From: Enterobacter oligotrophicus | Lineage (GTDB): Bacteria > Pseudomonadota > Gammaproteobacteria > Enterobacterales > Enterobacteriaceae | Assembly: GCF_009176645.1 (NCBI RefSeq) | Contig: NZ_AP019007.1 | Coordinates: 4,412,586-4,476,585 of the forward strand | Length of the DNA: 64,000 bases | Direction of reading: 5' to 3' | Shown here: positions 55,196-64,000 of the stretch, one piece after another | Numbering within the stretch: the stretch's first letter is position 1 | Layout: each line of letters starts with the position of its first letter | Position numbers and translations under genes: made by a program | The notes under the pieces: model-generated | Told to the model about the DNA's origin: nothing | Databases searched by the model: none | What the model saw: the letters and a program-made list of their open reading frames with translations, nothing else

Positions 55196-56137
55196 ATGTG
55201 GTCAGATTATTCCCTTGAAGTGGTGGATGCGGTAGCGCGCAACGGCAGTTTTACCGGCGCGGCGCAGGAGCTTCACCGCGTCCCGTCGGCTATCAGTTAT
55301 ACGGTGCGTCAGCTGGAAGAGTGGCTGGCGGTTCCGCTGTTTGAACGCCGCCATCGTGACGTAGAATTAACGCCCGCCGGGGCGTGGTTTTTGAAGGAAG
55401 GGCGTTCTGTTATCAAAAAAATGCAGATCACCCGTGAGCAGTGTCAGCAGATCGCCAACGGCTGGCGAGGACATCTTTCCATTGCGGTGGATAACATCGT
55501 GAAGCCCGAGCGCACCCGGCAGATGATTGTTGATTTTTACCGCCATTTTTCAGACGTCGAGCTGCGAGTCTCCCAGGAGGTGTTCAACGGTGTCTGGGAT
55601 GCGCTGGCGGACGGCAGGGCGGAGATGGCGATCGGGGCGACCCAGGCCATTCCTGTCGGTGGACGTTACGCGTTTCGCGATATGGGTATGCTGAGCTGGA
55701 CCTGCGTCGTCGCCAGCCATCATCCGCTGGCTTCGATGGAGGGGCCGCTCAGCGACGATACCCTGCGCAACTGGCCTTCGCTGGTGCTGGAAGATACTTC
55801 CCGTTCGCTGCCCAAGCGGATAACCTGGCTGCTGGATAACCAGCGGCGCGTGGTTGCGCCGGACTGGGAGTCCTCTGCAACCTGTCTTTCCGCTGGCTTA
55901 TGTGTTGCGATGGTGCCCGTTCACTTTGCCCGACCGCGAACAGATACCGGAGAATGGGTTGCGCTCAGGCTCGAAAACCCTTTCCCGGACGCAGCCTGTT
56001 GCCTCACCTGGCAGCAAAACGACATCTCGCCCGCAATGGCCTGGCTTCTGGATTATCTGGGAGACAGCGAAACGCTGAACCGGGAGTGGTTACGGGAGCC
56101 AGACTCGCTGGCCCCGAACAGCGATCAGCGACGGTAG
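55196..56137 (+). CDS. punR: LysR-type activator PunR (YdhB)
   Basis: 313 residues, matching E. coli PunR (310) from [20 protein letters not shown]. LysR winged helix (residues 4-62) and an effector-binding domain with [19 protein letters not shown]. It activates the divergent punC in response to purine nucleosides. ATG at 55196 gives the family start; the long upstream frame overlaps punC and is spurious. The gene ends 13 bases inside the convergent purR. Confidence 0.92.
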   Translation: MWSDYSLEVVDAVARNGSFTGAAQELHRVPSAISYTVRQLEEWLAVPLFERRHRDVELTPAGAWFLKEGRSVIKKMQITREQCQQIANGWRGHLSIAVDNIVKPERTRQMIVDFYRHFSDVELRVSQEVFNGVWDALADGRAEMAIGATQAIPVGGRYAFRDMGMLSWTCVVASHHPLASMEGPLSDDTLRNWPSLVLEDTSRSLPKRITWLLDNQRRVVAPDWESSATCLSAGLCVAMVPVHFARPRTDTGEWVALRLENPFPDAACCLTWQQNDISPAMAWLLDYLGDSETLNREWLREPDSLAPNSDQRR

Positions 56138-57150
56138 TCGCGGAACGGACCATCCGCAACGGAACGGCGTTCGATAAGACGCGGGTGGACTTCAATAGAC
56201 TGCGATTCTTCGCGTTTGTTGACGATCCTGTCCATCAGCATGTTGAAAGCCGTTTCACCCAGCGAATCTTTCGGCTGGTGGATGGTGGTCAGCGCCGGGG
56301 TAAAGAAGCGCGCGTTGCGCACGTTGTCATACCCGATCACGGAAATATCCTGAGGCACGCGCAGGCCCAGTTCATCGGCCGCACAGAGCGCGCCCATTGC
56401 CATGATATCGCCACCGCAGAAGACGGCAGTCGGGCGATGCTGTTGAGAGACAATCTGCTGCATCGCGCGGTAGCCTGACTCTGGCTCAAAGTCGCCCTGC
56501 ACAATCCAGTTTTCCGGCACGGTGATCAGCGCTTCTTCCATTGCTTTCATAAACCCGGCCAGTCGTCCTGCGCCGGTGTTACGCTCAAGCGGGCCAGGGA
56601 TCACGCCAATCTCGCGATGACCGCGCTCTACAAGATACCGGCCAGCCATGTAACCGCCTTCGAAGGCGTTATCAATGACCGAGTCGGTGAAGTCTGCGCG
56701 CGCTTCGCCCCAGTCCATCACGACCATCGGAATATGGCGGTACTCTTCCAGCATGGAGAGCACCGATTCCGGGTATTCGGAACACATCACCAGCAGGCCA
56801 TCCACGCGCTTTTGCGCCATCATCGACAGGTAAGCACGCTGTTTTTCAATGTTGTTCCACGCGTTGCCCAGAATCAGGGTATATCCTTTCTGGAAGCAGT
56901 TTTTCTCAACTGCTTCGATGATCTCGGCAAAATAGGCCGCTTCACTGCTGGTGGCCAGCAAGCCGATCGACTTGGTGTGATTAACTTTCAGGCTACGGGC
57001 CACCGCACTCGGAGAGTAGTGCAGTTCTTTAATTGCTGCCCAGACAGCGTTGCGCGTCTCTTCAGCCACAAAGCGCGTTTTGTTAATTACATGTGATACG
57101 GTTGTAGTGGAAACGTTTGCGCGTTTTGCCACGTCTTTTATTGTTGCCAT
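56125..57150 (-). CDS. purR: purine repressor PurR
   Basis: 341 residues, LacI family. N-terminal helix-turn-helix and hinge helix [20 protein letters not shown] to [12 protein letters not shown], then a periplasmic-binding-like domain for hypoxanthine and guanine ([21 protein letters not shown]). It represses purine genes and itself; both operators are present at 57107 and 57195. Convergent overlap with punR. Confidence 0.96.
   Translation of the reverse strand: MATIKDVAKRANVSTTTVSHVINKTRFVAEETRNAVWAAIKELHYSPSAVARSLKVNHTKSIGLLATSSEAAYFAEIIEAVEKNCFQKGYTLILGNAWNNIEKQRAYLSMMAQKRVDGLLVMCSEYPESVLSMLEEYRHIPMVVMDWGEARADFTDSVIDNAFEGGYMAGRYLVERGHREIGVIPGPLERNTGAGRLAGFMKAMEEALITVPENWIVQGDFEPESGYRAMQQIVSQQHRPTAVFCGGDIMAMGALCAADELGLRVPQDISVIGYDNVRNARFFTPALTTIHQPKDSLGETAFNMLMDRIVNKREESQSIEVHPRLIERRSVADGPFRDYRR
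57107..57122. promoter_or_regulatory. PurR operator within the start of purR
   Basis: On the minus strand the purR codons for residues 10-15 read GCGCAAACGTTTCCAC, near-identical to the PurR box. It matches the position of the internal purR operator known in E. coli, so the box is embedded in coding sequence. Confidence 0.75.
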
Positions 57151-57194
57151 TCGATGTCACTCCAGACCATATCCTAAGCTCCTGAATATCATGA

Positions 57195-57210
57195 AGGTAA
57201 ACGTTTGCCT
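57195..57210. promoter_or_regulatory. PurR operator upstream of purR
   Basis: AGGTAAACGTTTGCCT is a close match to the PurR box (minus strand AGGCAAACGTTTACCT), 45 bases before purR. With the internal box it forms the two-operator autoregulation known from E. coli. Confidence 0.82.
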
Positions 57211-57447
57211 TCTCTCACCCTTATTACGCAATCTTGAATTGCGACACGCCGGGAAAACGACACAGGACGTCAGGAGGGGGTCAATGGCCGGTACGCTAAT
57301 AAATTTAGCGTGGAATTTTGTCCTATCTTGATGAAAAGGGGAAGAGCAAAAGTGGATATCAGTTTAAATCCGGGAAGATTTTTGACGTAAACTGTGTAAA
57401 AATGAGCAAGCTCACTTTTCGTGGGGTGATTAAAAGGAGAAAAATTG

Positions 57448-57537
57448 ATGAGTTCCGATCTGAAGTTTTCACTGGTTACCACCTTTATTGTTCTGGCGTT
57501 GATTGTAGCGGGTGGTCTGACGGCTGCACTGCACTGA
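57448..57537 (+). CDS. ynhF: 29-residue membrane protein YnhF
   Basis: MSSDLKFSLVTTFIVLALIV followed by AGGLTAALH, matching E. coli YnhF (29 residues) except for a few changes. It is a single-span inner-membrane micro-protein of unknown role. AGGAG lies eight bases before ATG, and the position between purR and ydhP is as in E. coli. Confidence 0.92.
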   Translation: MSSDLKFSLVTTFIVLALIVAGGLTAALH

Positions 57538-57704
57538 TTTACTCGGGGGAGAATATCCGTTCTCCCTCCAGACCTGCCTTGATTGTTACTCCTCCGGCAA
57601 AAATCTTTTGCCAAAATGTTAACTTCTCATTATTTGTGATTGATGTCATGCTTTTGACTTCTTTGTTCTGTGTCGCTACCTGACACGGCATCCGGAGTTT
57701 ATTC

Positions 57705-58871
57705 ATGAAAATCAATTTTCCTCTGCTGGCCCTGGCGATTGGCGCTTTCGGGATTGGCACCACGGAATTCTCACCAATGGGATTATTGCCGGTTATCGCA
57801 AGGGGGGTGGATGTCTCTATCCCTGCGGCCGGTATGTTAATCAGCGCTTATGCCATTGGCGTAATGGTGGGGGCACCGTTGATGACGTTGCTGCTCTCGC
57901 ACCGGGCGCGCCGTAATGCACTCATTTTCCTGATGGCGATATTTACGCTGGGCAATGTGTTGTCTGCAATTTCGCCGGATTACACAACCTTAATGTTGTC
58001 GCGCATTCTGACCAGCCTGAACCACGGTGCGTTCTTCGGGCTGGGGTCCGTCGTCGCCGCCAGCGTGGTGCCAAAGCATAAACAGGCCAGTGCGGTAGCG
58101 ACCATGTTTATGGGGCTGACGATTGCGAATATCGGTGGCGTACCCGCTGCAACCTGGCTGGGTGAAGTGATTGGCTGGCGTATGTCTTTCCTTGCCACCG
58201 CTGTACTGGGCGTTGTCGCGATGGTGGCGTTGTTCTTCTCTCTGCCGAAAGGCAGTGCCGGAGAGCGTCCTGACGTGCGTAAAGAGTTGTCGGTGCTGGT
58301 GCGTCCGCAGGTGCTCTCAGCATTGCTGACCACCGTTCTTGGTGCTGGCGCGATGTTTACGCTCTACACCTATATTTCGCCTGTTTTGCACGATATCACG
58401 CACGCTACGCCGATGTTTATTACCGCGATGCTGGTGTTAATTGGCGTAGGCTTCTCCATCGGTAACTATCTGGGCGGGAAACTGGCTGACCGTTCCGTCA
58501 GCGGGACGCTGAAAGGCTTTTTGACGCTGCTGATTGTCATCATGGTGGCGATCCCATGGCTGGCACGCAATGAAGTGGGGGCGGCCATTGCCATGATTGT
58601 GTGGGGTGCGGCAACCTTTGCGGTAGTACCTCCGTTACAGATGCGCGTGATGCGTGTCGCCCATGAAGCGCCGGGACTTTCGTCTTCCGTGAATATCGGT
58701 GCGTTTAACCTCGGCAACGCGCTCGGCGCGGCAGCGGGCGGAGCCGTGATTTCGGGTGGGCTGGGATACAGCTTTGTGCCGGTGATGGGGGCGATTATCG
58801 CTGCTCTGGGCCTGCTGCTGGTGTTGATGTCCGGCCGTAAACAGCCAGAAGCGGCCTGCGCAGCAGAGTAA
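57705..58871 (+). CDS. ydhP: MFS transporter YdhP
   Basis: 388 residues with 12 membrane segments, nearly the length of E. coli YdhP (389). LLLSHRARRNALIFLMA is the MFS loop after TM2; GTTEFSPMGLLPVIA is typical of the arabinose/drug-proton antiporter group. Substrate not established. Followed by a terminator shared with sodB. Confidence 0.93.
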   Translation: MKINFPLLALAIGAFGIGTTEFSPMGLLPVIARGVDVSIPAAGMLISAYAIGVMVGAPLMTLLLSHRARRNALIFLMAIFTLGNVLSAISPDYTTLMLSRILTSLNHGAFFGLGSVVAASVVPKHKQASAVATMFMGLTIANIGGVPAATWLGEVIGWRMSFLATAVLGVVAMVALFFSLPKGSAGERPDVRKELSVLVRPQVLSALLTTVLGAGAMFTLYTYISPVLHDITHATPMFITAMLVLIGVGFSIGNYLGGKLADRSVSGTLKGFLTLLIVIMVAIPWLARNEVGAAIAMIVWGAATFAVVPPLQMRVMRVAHEAPGLSSSVNIGAFNLGNALGAAAGGAVISGGLGYSFVPVMGAIIAALGLLLVLMSGRKQPEAACAAE

Positions 58872-58877
58872 ACAAAA

Positions 58878-58903
58878 ACGCAGAAGGGCGAACCCTTCTG
58901 CGT
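58878..58903. terminator. bidirectional terminator between ydhP and sodB
   Basis: ACGCAGAAGGG-CGAA-CCCTTCTGCGT, a perfect 11-bp stem with short T-rich sequence on the + side (CCTTTT) and AAAAA on the other. Confidence 0.85.
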
Positions 58904-58908
58904 GCCTT

Positions 58909-59490
58909 TTACGCGGCGAAATTCTTCGCCACGAATTCCCAGTTAACCAGTGCCCAGAAGTGCTCCAGGTAGTTCGGGCGCGCGTTACGGTAATCAATGT
59001 AGTAAGCGTGTTCCCATACGTCCACGGTCATCAGCGGCGTTGCGCCGGTGGTCAGCGGGGTGCCCGCGTTAGACGTTGAAACGATAGCCAGTTTGCCATC
59101 GGCCTCTTTCACCAGCCACGTCCAGCCAGAACCGAAGTTTTTGACGGCAGCGTCAGTGAACTTCGCTTTGAACTCCGTAAAGCTGCCAAACGCGGCGTTA
59201 ATGGCGGCAGCCAGTTCGCCGGTTGGTTCTCCGCCAGCATTCGGTGCCAGGCAATGCCAGTAGAAGGTATGGTTCCACACCTGAGCGGCGTTATTGAAGA
59301 CACCACCGTCTGAGCTGCGCACGATCTCTTCCAGCGATTTGCCTTCGAACCCGGTGCCTTTGATCAGGTTATTCAGGTTGGTGACGTAGGTCTGGTGGTG
59401 TTTGCCGTAGTGATATTCCAGGGTTTCCACAGAAATATGTGGAGCCAGGGCGTCTTTTGCATACGGTAGTGCAGGTAATTCGAACGACAT
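58909..59490 (-). CDS. sodB: superoxide dismutase [Fe]
   Basis: 193 residues starting [20 protein letters not shown]; the size and sequence match E. coli SodB. Metal ligands: His27 (YHYGKHH), His74 region ([10 protein letters not shown]), Asp157 and His161 ([11 protein letters not shown]). Cytoplasmic superoxide dismutation. The start at 59490 has AGGAG upstream; the longer frame is not coding. In E. coli sodB mRNA is a RyhB target. Confidence 0.97.
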   Translation of the reverse strand: MSFELPALPYAKDALAPHISVETLEYHYGKHHQTYVTNLNNLIKGTGFEGKSLEEIVRSSDGGVFNNAAQVWNHTFYWHCLAPNAGGEPTGELAAAINAAFGSFTEFKAKFTDAAVKNFGSGWTWLVKEADGKLAIVSTSNAGTPLTTGATPLMTVDVWEHAYYIDYRNARPNYLEHFWALVNWEFVAKNFAA

Positions 59491-59583
59491 TGCTTCTCTC
59501 CTTATTATAGTTACGTTGCCAATAACCCTACAGACAACAAGGACAGAATAGCAAATTGAAAGGGTATGCAAAAGAGGAACTTA

Positions 59584-59605
59584 CCCTGCCACGAGTGCGG
59601 CAGGG
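59584..59605 (-). terminator. hairpin after mepH
   Basis: CCCTGCC and GGCAGGG around an 8-base loop, seven bases past the mepH stop; T-run weak. Confidence 0.6.
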
Positions 59606-59611
59606 CAGGGA

Positions 59612-60406
59612 TTAACGGATGGTTTTTGGCGTCATTACTCGGCGCGCACCAACGTAATGGCGTACCCAGTAATCTTCGCTGAGAGAGGTGATCTGAATAT
59701 CCTGGCCGCTGCGCGGTGACTGGATGAATTTCCCGTTGCCGACGTAGACACCGACATGGTCAGCCTTGCCGCGGCCCTGGGTGCGGAAGAAGACCAGATC
59801 GCCACTTTCCAGTTCGCCACGGTCAACCGGAGAGGCCATCCCGCAGGTGATACATTTCGTTCGCGGTGCGCGGAATACGGAACTTCACCAGATCCTTATA
59901 GGCGTAATACACCAGGCCGCTGCAGTCGAAACCGGTACGCGGGGAAGAGCCACCCCAGTGATACGGTTTGCCAATTTGCCCCATCAGCTTATTCATTGCC
60001 GTTTTTTTGCGCTTTCTGCATGCGTACCTTATGCACTTCAGCCAGTTTTCGTCACTTTCGTGCATTTCGCTTTATGGCCTTTGCGCACGGTGCATTTTTC
60101 ATTAACGAGGCTGGCAGTGGTCTGGGGAGCTTTACGTGTGCCGGAGCGGGTGGTTCTGGCTTTGGTCTTACTGGAGGCGGTCTTTTTAGTTTGAGTGGTT
60201 GTCGCTTTCTTTATTGTTTTGCTGGTTGTTTTTTTCTTACGTTCTGTGGTTTTTGCCAGATGCGTTTTTTGTACAGCAGAATGCCGCGCCTGTTCAGAAG
60301 CGTTCGCCGCTGGCGTGAAAGAGAGTGTTGTAAACAGTAAAGCACAGAGCGTGATCGAGATTTTATTTATCCGCCACTGGGCAGTCCCCTGATAAATGCA
60401 GGTCAT
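59612..60406 (-). pseudogene. mepH: mepH (ydhO) broken by three frameshifts
   Basis: The intact E. coli protein (271 residues) is a periplasmic D,D-endopeptidase of the NlpC/P60 family that cuts peptidoglycan cross-links. Here the parts are in three frames. First, the signal peptide and basic Lys/Thr-rich linker to TKVTKTG, then stop (60038). Second, the catalytic start MNKLMGQIGKPYHWGGSSPR plus TGFDCSGLVYYAYKD (active Cys) to MYHLRDGLSG, then stop. Third, DRGELESGDLVFFRTQGRGKADHVGVYVGN to MTPKTIR. Shifts lie near 60040-60060, in the A7/T7 run at 60002-60008 (one base too many against E. coli), and at 59834-59840. Each part is otherwise well conserved, which suggests recent decay or a sequence error. 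ATG at 60406 is a tentative start. Confidence 0.82.
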
Positions 60407-60715
60407 CAATAATACCTGCGTATGATTTACAAAGCCCGTCGATTCTAATCTATAAAAACCCGAGAAGTTAATAGCATTTTTCAATCTAAAAACGTGTTTC
60501 GTTAGCAAGTGCAAAAAAATGTATCGATCGGAAGCCGTTTTGTTCACTCCCTAAGCAAAACCGCATACGCTCCGCCGTTAAGCTACATTTGCGATGCAAC
60601 TTATGCAGACTCACGATAAAATATATAGACGTGACAAAAATGTTATTTTCCGATGTCTGCCTGAACCGCTACAATGTCAGACGAATGCCGTAACAGAAGT
60701 TAAAGGAAGCAAGAC

Positions 60716-61078
60716 ATGAGCACCACTATTGAAAAAATCCAGCGTCAGATCGCTGAAAACCCGATTCTCCTGTACATGAAAGGTTCTCCGAAGCTGCCAA
60801 GCTGCGGTTTCTCCGCGCAAGCGGTTCAGGCGTTGTCTGCCTGTGGTGAGCGTTTTGCTTACGTTGATATCCTGCAAAACCCTGACATCCGCGCTGAGCT
60901 GCCAAAATACGCCAACTGGCCAACCTTCCCGCAACTGTGGGTTGACGGTGAACTGGTAGGCGGCTGTGATATTCTGATTGAAATGTATCAGCGTGGCGAA
61001 CTGCAACAGCTGATCAAAAACGGCTGCCAGGTACAAAACGGAAGAGCCGGGCGCAGAGTAAGTTTTCTCCGGAAATAG
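60716..61078 (+). CDS. grxD: monothiol glutaredoxin GrxD with frameshifted C-terminus
   Basis: Residues 1-102 match E. coli Grx4 (115 residues), including the CGFS active site (KLPSCGFSAQAV). It binds a bridging 2Fe-2S with BolA and glutathione. After LIK (residue 102) the reading frame gives an unrelated NGCQVQNGRAGRRVSFLRK tail that runs into the terminator stem. In the next frame the DNA reads TAARYKTEEPGAE and stops at 61061, matching the E. coli ending TAAKYKSEEPDAE. Two bases seem to be missing at about 61017-61021 (or one base extra). Confidence 0.88.
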   Translation: MSTTIEKIQRQIAENPILLYMKGSPKLPSCGFSAQAVQALSACGERFAYVDILQNPDIRAELPKYANWPTFPQLWVDGELVGGCDILIEMYQRGELQQLIKNGCQVQNGRAGRRVSFLRK

Positions 61079-61080
61079 AA

Positions 61081-61109
61081 AAAGCGACCTGTAGAGGTCG
61101 CTTTTTTTT
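61081..61109 (+). terminator. Rho-independent terminator after grxD
   Basis: AAAGCGACCT-GTAG-AGGTCGCTTT stem then TTTTT. It begins three bases after the extended grxD frame, consistent with the intended stop at 61061 being the true end. Confidence 0.92.
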
Positions 61110-61133
61110 GCCGGGTGGCGCTGCGCTTACCCG
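61110..61133. repeat. REP-like element
   Basis: GCCGGGTGGCGCTGCGCTTACCCG carries the REP core with imperfect inverted arms, between grxD and rnt. Confidence 0.7.
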
Positions 61134-61135
61134 AT

Positions 61136-61795
61136 CTACGATTGAATATCTGCCTCATCGCCCATCGGCAGCGGCCAGCCACCCAACCGTTTCCAGCGGT
61201 TCACAATTTCACAGAACAGTTCTGCCGTGCGCTCCGTGTCATATAACGCAGAGTGCGCCTGCGTACCGTCAAACTCGATCCCCGCCGTGATACAGGCTTT
61301 GGATAAGACCGTTTGTCCCAGCGCCAGGCCACTCAGGGCCGCAGTGTCGAAGGTCACAAACGGATGGAACGGGTTGCGTTTAAGCGAGGCGCGTTCGGCG
61401 GCGGCCATTGTAAAGCTGTGATCGAACGTGGCGTTGTGGGCCACCATAATCGCGCGGCTGCAGTTACTCTCTTTCATGCCTTTACGCACCATTTTGAAGA
61501 TGGCGTGAAGCGCGTCATATTCACTCACCGCGCCGCGCAGCGGGTTTGTCGGGTCGATACCGTTAAACGCCAGCGCTTCTGGCTGCAGGTTTGCACCTTC
61601 AAAAGGTTCAACGTGGAAATGCAGCGTGGTGTCCGGTGTAAGCCAGCCCTGTTCATCCATCTTCAGCGTGATGGCGGCAATTTCAAGCAGCGCATCGGTT
61701 TTAGCGTTAAATCCGGCTGTCTCTACATCAATGACAACAGGATAAAAACCACGAAAACGGTCGCACAGACCGGTAAGTTGAGCATTATCGGACAT
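61136..61795 (-). CDS. rnt: ribonuclease T
   Basis: 219 residues. DEDDh exonuclease motifs: [12 protein letters not shown] (Exo I), [12 protein letters not shown] (Exo II) and [13 protein letters not shown] (Exo III). It trims 3' ends of tRNA and stable RNAs. Its reading frame is intact, unlike its neighbour grxD. Confidence 0.96.
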   Translation of the reverse strand: MSDNAQLTGLCDRFRGFYPVVIDVETAGFNAKTDALLEIAAITLKMDEQGWLTPDTTLHFHVEPFEGANLQPEALAFNGIDPTNPLRGAVSEYDALHAIFKMVRKGMKESNCSRAIMVAHNATFDHSFTMAAAERASLKRNPFHPFVTFDTAALSGLALGQTVLSKACITAGIEFDGTQAHSALYDTERTAELFCEIVNRWKRLGGWPLPMGDEADIQS

Positions 61796-61891
61796 CAGGG
61801 TCTCTTACAAGGGGAAAAAAGCAGTGCGCATTATGGCAAATTTTGAGAGGGGATGCAGTAAAACTACGGGCGCATAGTGCGCCCGGCGGGA

Positions 61892-62299
61892 TCAGTTGCC
61901 CAGGCCGCGACCGGCGTCTTTGGCTTCAATCAGCTCGATTTTGTAACCGTCAGGATCTTCAACAAAGGCAATCACAGTAGTGCCGCCTTTAACCGGGCCC
62001 GCTTCACGCGTAACGTTGCCGCCGTTGCTGCGGATGCGCTCGCAGGCTTCGGCCGCGTTATCCACTTCCAGCGCAATATGGCCGTATGCCGTGCCCAGCT
62101 CGTACTTGTCGACGCCCCAGTTGTAGGTCAGCTCGATAACGGCTTCATCTGTTTCCGGGCCGTAACCGACAAACGCCAGGGAATATTTGTATTCCGGGTT
62201 TTCGCTGGTGCGCAGCAGTTTCATGCCCAGAACGTTGGTGTAGAAATCGATTGAACGTTGCAGGTCGCCAACGCGCAGCATGGTGTGAAGTAGGCGCAT
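61892..62299 (-). CDS. gloA: glyoxalase I
   Basis: 135 residues, [20 protein letters not shown], as in E. coli GloA. Ni ligands His5, Glu56 (VIELTYN), His74 (YGHIALE) and Glu122 (YKIELIE). It converts the methylglyoxal-glutathione hemithioacetal to S-lactoylglutathione. The start at 62299 fits the family; a longer frame adds six residues without support. Confidence 0.96.
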   Translation of the reverse strand: MRLLHTMLRVGDLQRSIDFYTNVLGMKLLRTSENPEYKYSLAFVGYGPETDEAVIELTYNWGVDKYELGTAYGHIALEVDNAAEACERIRSNGGNVTREAGPVKGGTTVIAFVEDPDGYKIELIEAKDAGRGLGN

Positions 62300-62398
62300 A
62301 ATTTCCTCATTAACCAATGGATTGGATTATCTTTTTGAACAGAAAGATATTTTAGTATAGCGGCGAAATGTCGCCGCTATCAATGCACAATGGCGGGA

Positions 62399-63496
62399 TT
62401 ACAGAGAAGGGTAGTCGGTGTAGCCTTCTGCGCCACCACCATAGAAACTTTCAGGGCGCTGCGGGTTAAGCGCTGCTTTTTTCTGCAGACGGGCAACCAG
62501 ATCCGGGTTAGCAATATAGTCACGGCCGAACGCCACCGCGTCGATCAGGCCTTTGCCAATCAGGTCTTCGGCTTTTTCTGGGGTATAAGCGCCCGCACCG
62601 ATGATCACGCCGTGGAAGCGCTCGCGCACTTTCTGACGGAAGGCTTCAGTGTATGGCTGACCACCGGCCCAGTCCGGTTCGGACATATGCAGGTAGGCAA
62701 TACCACGTTTTGCCAGCTCTTCGATCAGATACAACGCGTCAGCTTCTTCGTTCGGGCCGTTGTCGACGTTCTGGAACGTCCCAATTGGCGATACGCGGAT
62801 ACCGATGCGTTCCGGGCCCCACTCCTCGCATACGGCGTCTACCACTTCCAGCACCAGGCGGGCACGGTTTTCAACGCTGCCGCCGTACTGATCGGTACGA
62901 TGGTTAGAAGAAGGTGACAGGAACTGGTGCAGCAGGTAACCGTGTGCTGAGTGCAGTTCAACCAGGTCAAAACCGGCTTCACGCGCATTCGCAACCGCCT
63001 GACGGAAGTCGTTCACGATACCGGGGATCTCTTCCAGCGCCAGCGCACGTGGCATGGAGGTATCGACGCGGATCGCATTACCGTTTTCGTCGCGCAGGGA
63101 GGTGCGGGTGTTTGCGCTCAGGGCAGAGGCTGAAACCGGAGCCTGACCGCCAGGCTGGATGCTGCTGTGTGAGATTCGACCGGTATGCCACAGCTGTACC
63201 GCGATACGGCCATCTTCCGCGTGAACGCCTGCGGTGATTTTTTGCCAGGCGGCGATCTGTTCCGGGCTGTGCAGACCCGGTGCGCCAGCATAGCCTTTCG
63301 CCTGGGCAGAAATCTGCGTCGCTTCAGAGATGATCAGGCCAGAGCTTGCGCGCTGACGATAATATTCACCCATCAGTGGGGTTGGGATATCACCAGGCTC
63401 GATGCTGCGAAGACGGGTGAGTGGGGCCATGAACACGCGGTTCGGAGCGGTAACAGCACCCACTTTCAGTGGGGTAAATAACGTTTCAGCGGACAT
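62399..63496 (-). CDS. nemA: N-ethylmaleimide reductase NemA
   Basis: 365 residues of the old yellow enzyme family. FMN barrel with MAPLTRLRS, the substrate-binding His pair region [17 protein letters not shown], and [12 protein letters not shown]. It reduces electrophiles such as N-ethylmaleimide, nitrate esters and chromate. Downstream of nemR on the same strand (53-bp gap), in the NemR-controlled operon. Confidence 0.95.
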   Translation of the reverse strand: MSAETLFTPLKVGAVTAPNRVFMAPLTRLRSIEPGDIPTPLMGEYYRQRASSGLIISEATQISAQAKGYAGAPGLHSPEQIAAWQKITAGVHAEDGRIAVQLWHTGRISHSSIQPGGQAPVSASALSANTRTSLRDENGNAIRVDTSMPRALALEEIPGIVNDFRQAVANAREAGFDLVELHSAHGYLLHQFLSPSSNHRTDQYGGSVENRARLVLEVVDAVCEEWGPERIGIRVSPIGTFQNVDNGPNEEADALYLIEELAKRGIAYLHMSEPDWAGGQPYTEAFRQKVRERFHGVIIGAGAYTPEKAEDLIGKGLIDAVAFGRDYIANPDLVARLQKKAALNPQRPESFYGGGAEGYTDYPSL

Positions 63497-63549
63497 AACG
63501 ACTCCTGAGTAGACCAGTCGACTAGTAATTGAGTAAATAAAAACGCCTG

Positions 63550-64000
63550 CTAAACGCCAGGCGTTGTAATACAGCTTTTCACATGTGCCAGCGCGCTTTC
63601 GAGCGGCACCGCACTGCGAGAAATCTTGGCCTGCAGGTTCGCACCTAACCAGAGTGCATAAAGCACCTGCGCCTGCGTCAAAGGCTCGCCAGAGAAGGCC
63701 AGCGTTTTTTCATTGCGCCCTTTATCCAGCGCCTGAGCCAGCAGAGCAATCACGCCACTGGCCCCTTTATCCATTGCAGTGCGCATGTCTTCGGACAGAT
63801 CGCACACTTCAGCAGAAAGTTTTACCGTCAGGCAACCGCTGATGATGCCCTGCTGACAGAACTGCGTCAGCGTCTCCTGATAGTAATTAAGCACACGATC
63901 CCGGTAGTTACCTTCGCCGCTGGCAAAGTGGGTCGCCAGGCGCTGGTGGTAGCTTGCGTAGTGACGTTCCAGCATGGCCACGCCAAAGGCTTCTTTAGAG
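63550..64000 (-). CDS. nemR: TetR-family repressor NemR (C-terminal part)
   Basis: About 149 residues, cut by the window edge; the frame continues through [21 protein letters not shown] at the end of the TetR helix-turn-helix. The rest is the ligand-sensing domain ([42 protein letters not shown]). NemR senses electrophiles and hypochlorite through cysteines and releases nemRA (and gloA in E. coli). Cysteines in CQQG, GCLTV and EVCDL are kept. Confidence 0.92.
   Translation of the reverse strand, partial: SKEAFGVAMLERHYASYHQRLATHFASGEGNYRDRVLNYYQETLTQFCQQGIISGCLTVKLSAEVCDLSEDMRTAMDKGASGVIALLAQALDKGRNEKTLAFSGEPLTQAQVLYALWLGANLQAKISRSAVPLESALAHVKSCITTPGV

Overview
The window is chromosomal DNA of an Enterobacteriaceae member close to Enterobacter/Lelliottia/Leclercia. 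Many genes match the E. coli K-12 ydiK-to-nemR neighbourhood in order and orientation: rprA, ydiK, ydiJ, menI, ydiH, sufABCDSE, ldtE, lpp, pykF, fumD, ydhS, two tRNA-Val genes, mdtK, ribE, cfa, punC/punR, purR, ynhF, ydhP, sodB, mepH, grxD, rnt, gloA, nemA, nemR. Functional names come from remembered family sequences, since no search was run.

Accessory DNA interrupts this backbone in three places. (1) About 6.1-20.1 kb, between ydiH and sufA: two tandem IprA/YaiV-like regulators, a six-gene chaperone-usher fimbrial operon ending in a LuxR-type regulator, a formate dehydrogenase H paralogue with Cys in place of selenocysteine, and the blue-light module ycgZ-ymgA-ariR / bluF-bluR. (2) About 29.1-43.3 kb, around fumD and ydhS: a cystathionine beta-synthase/gamma-lyase pair divergent from a second MetNIQ-type transporter, a polar amino-acid ABC transporter, two overlapping micro-ORFs, a secreted DUF1996 protein, a zinc-ribbon MBL-fold protein and a CynT-like carbonic anhydrase. 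(3) 43.5-49.8 kb, between ydhS and the tRNA-Val pair: an overlapping operon of three HflK/HflC-like SPFH proteins, a heavy-metal P-type ATPase and a small exported Cys-rich protein, with a Zur-like sequence upstream. This resembles the Pseudomonas hmtA zinc-uptake locus and is my leading candidate for a little-described system here.

The genes group into functional sets: Fe-S assembly (suf operon with a Fur-type site in its promoter), envelope (Lpp, the L,D-transpeptidase LdtE, MepH), sulfur amino acids (reverse transsulfuration plus methionine uptake), purines (PurR with two self-operators, the PunR/PunC transporter pair, and a PurR-type site before ydiJ), and oxidative or electrophile stress (SodB, GrxD, GloA, NemRA).

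An anomaly lies at 59.8-61.1 kb. mepH is split by three frameshifts and grxD changes frame 17 codons before its expected end, while sodB and rnt on either side are intact. This is either local decay or a local sequence error. No insertion sequence, prophage or CRISPR array was seen. The first gene (GH3 beta-glucosidase) and last gene (nemR) are cut by the window edges.
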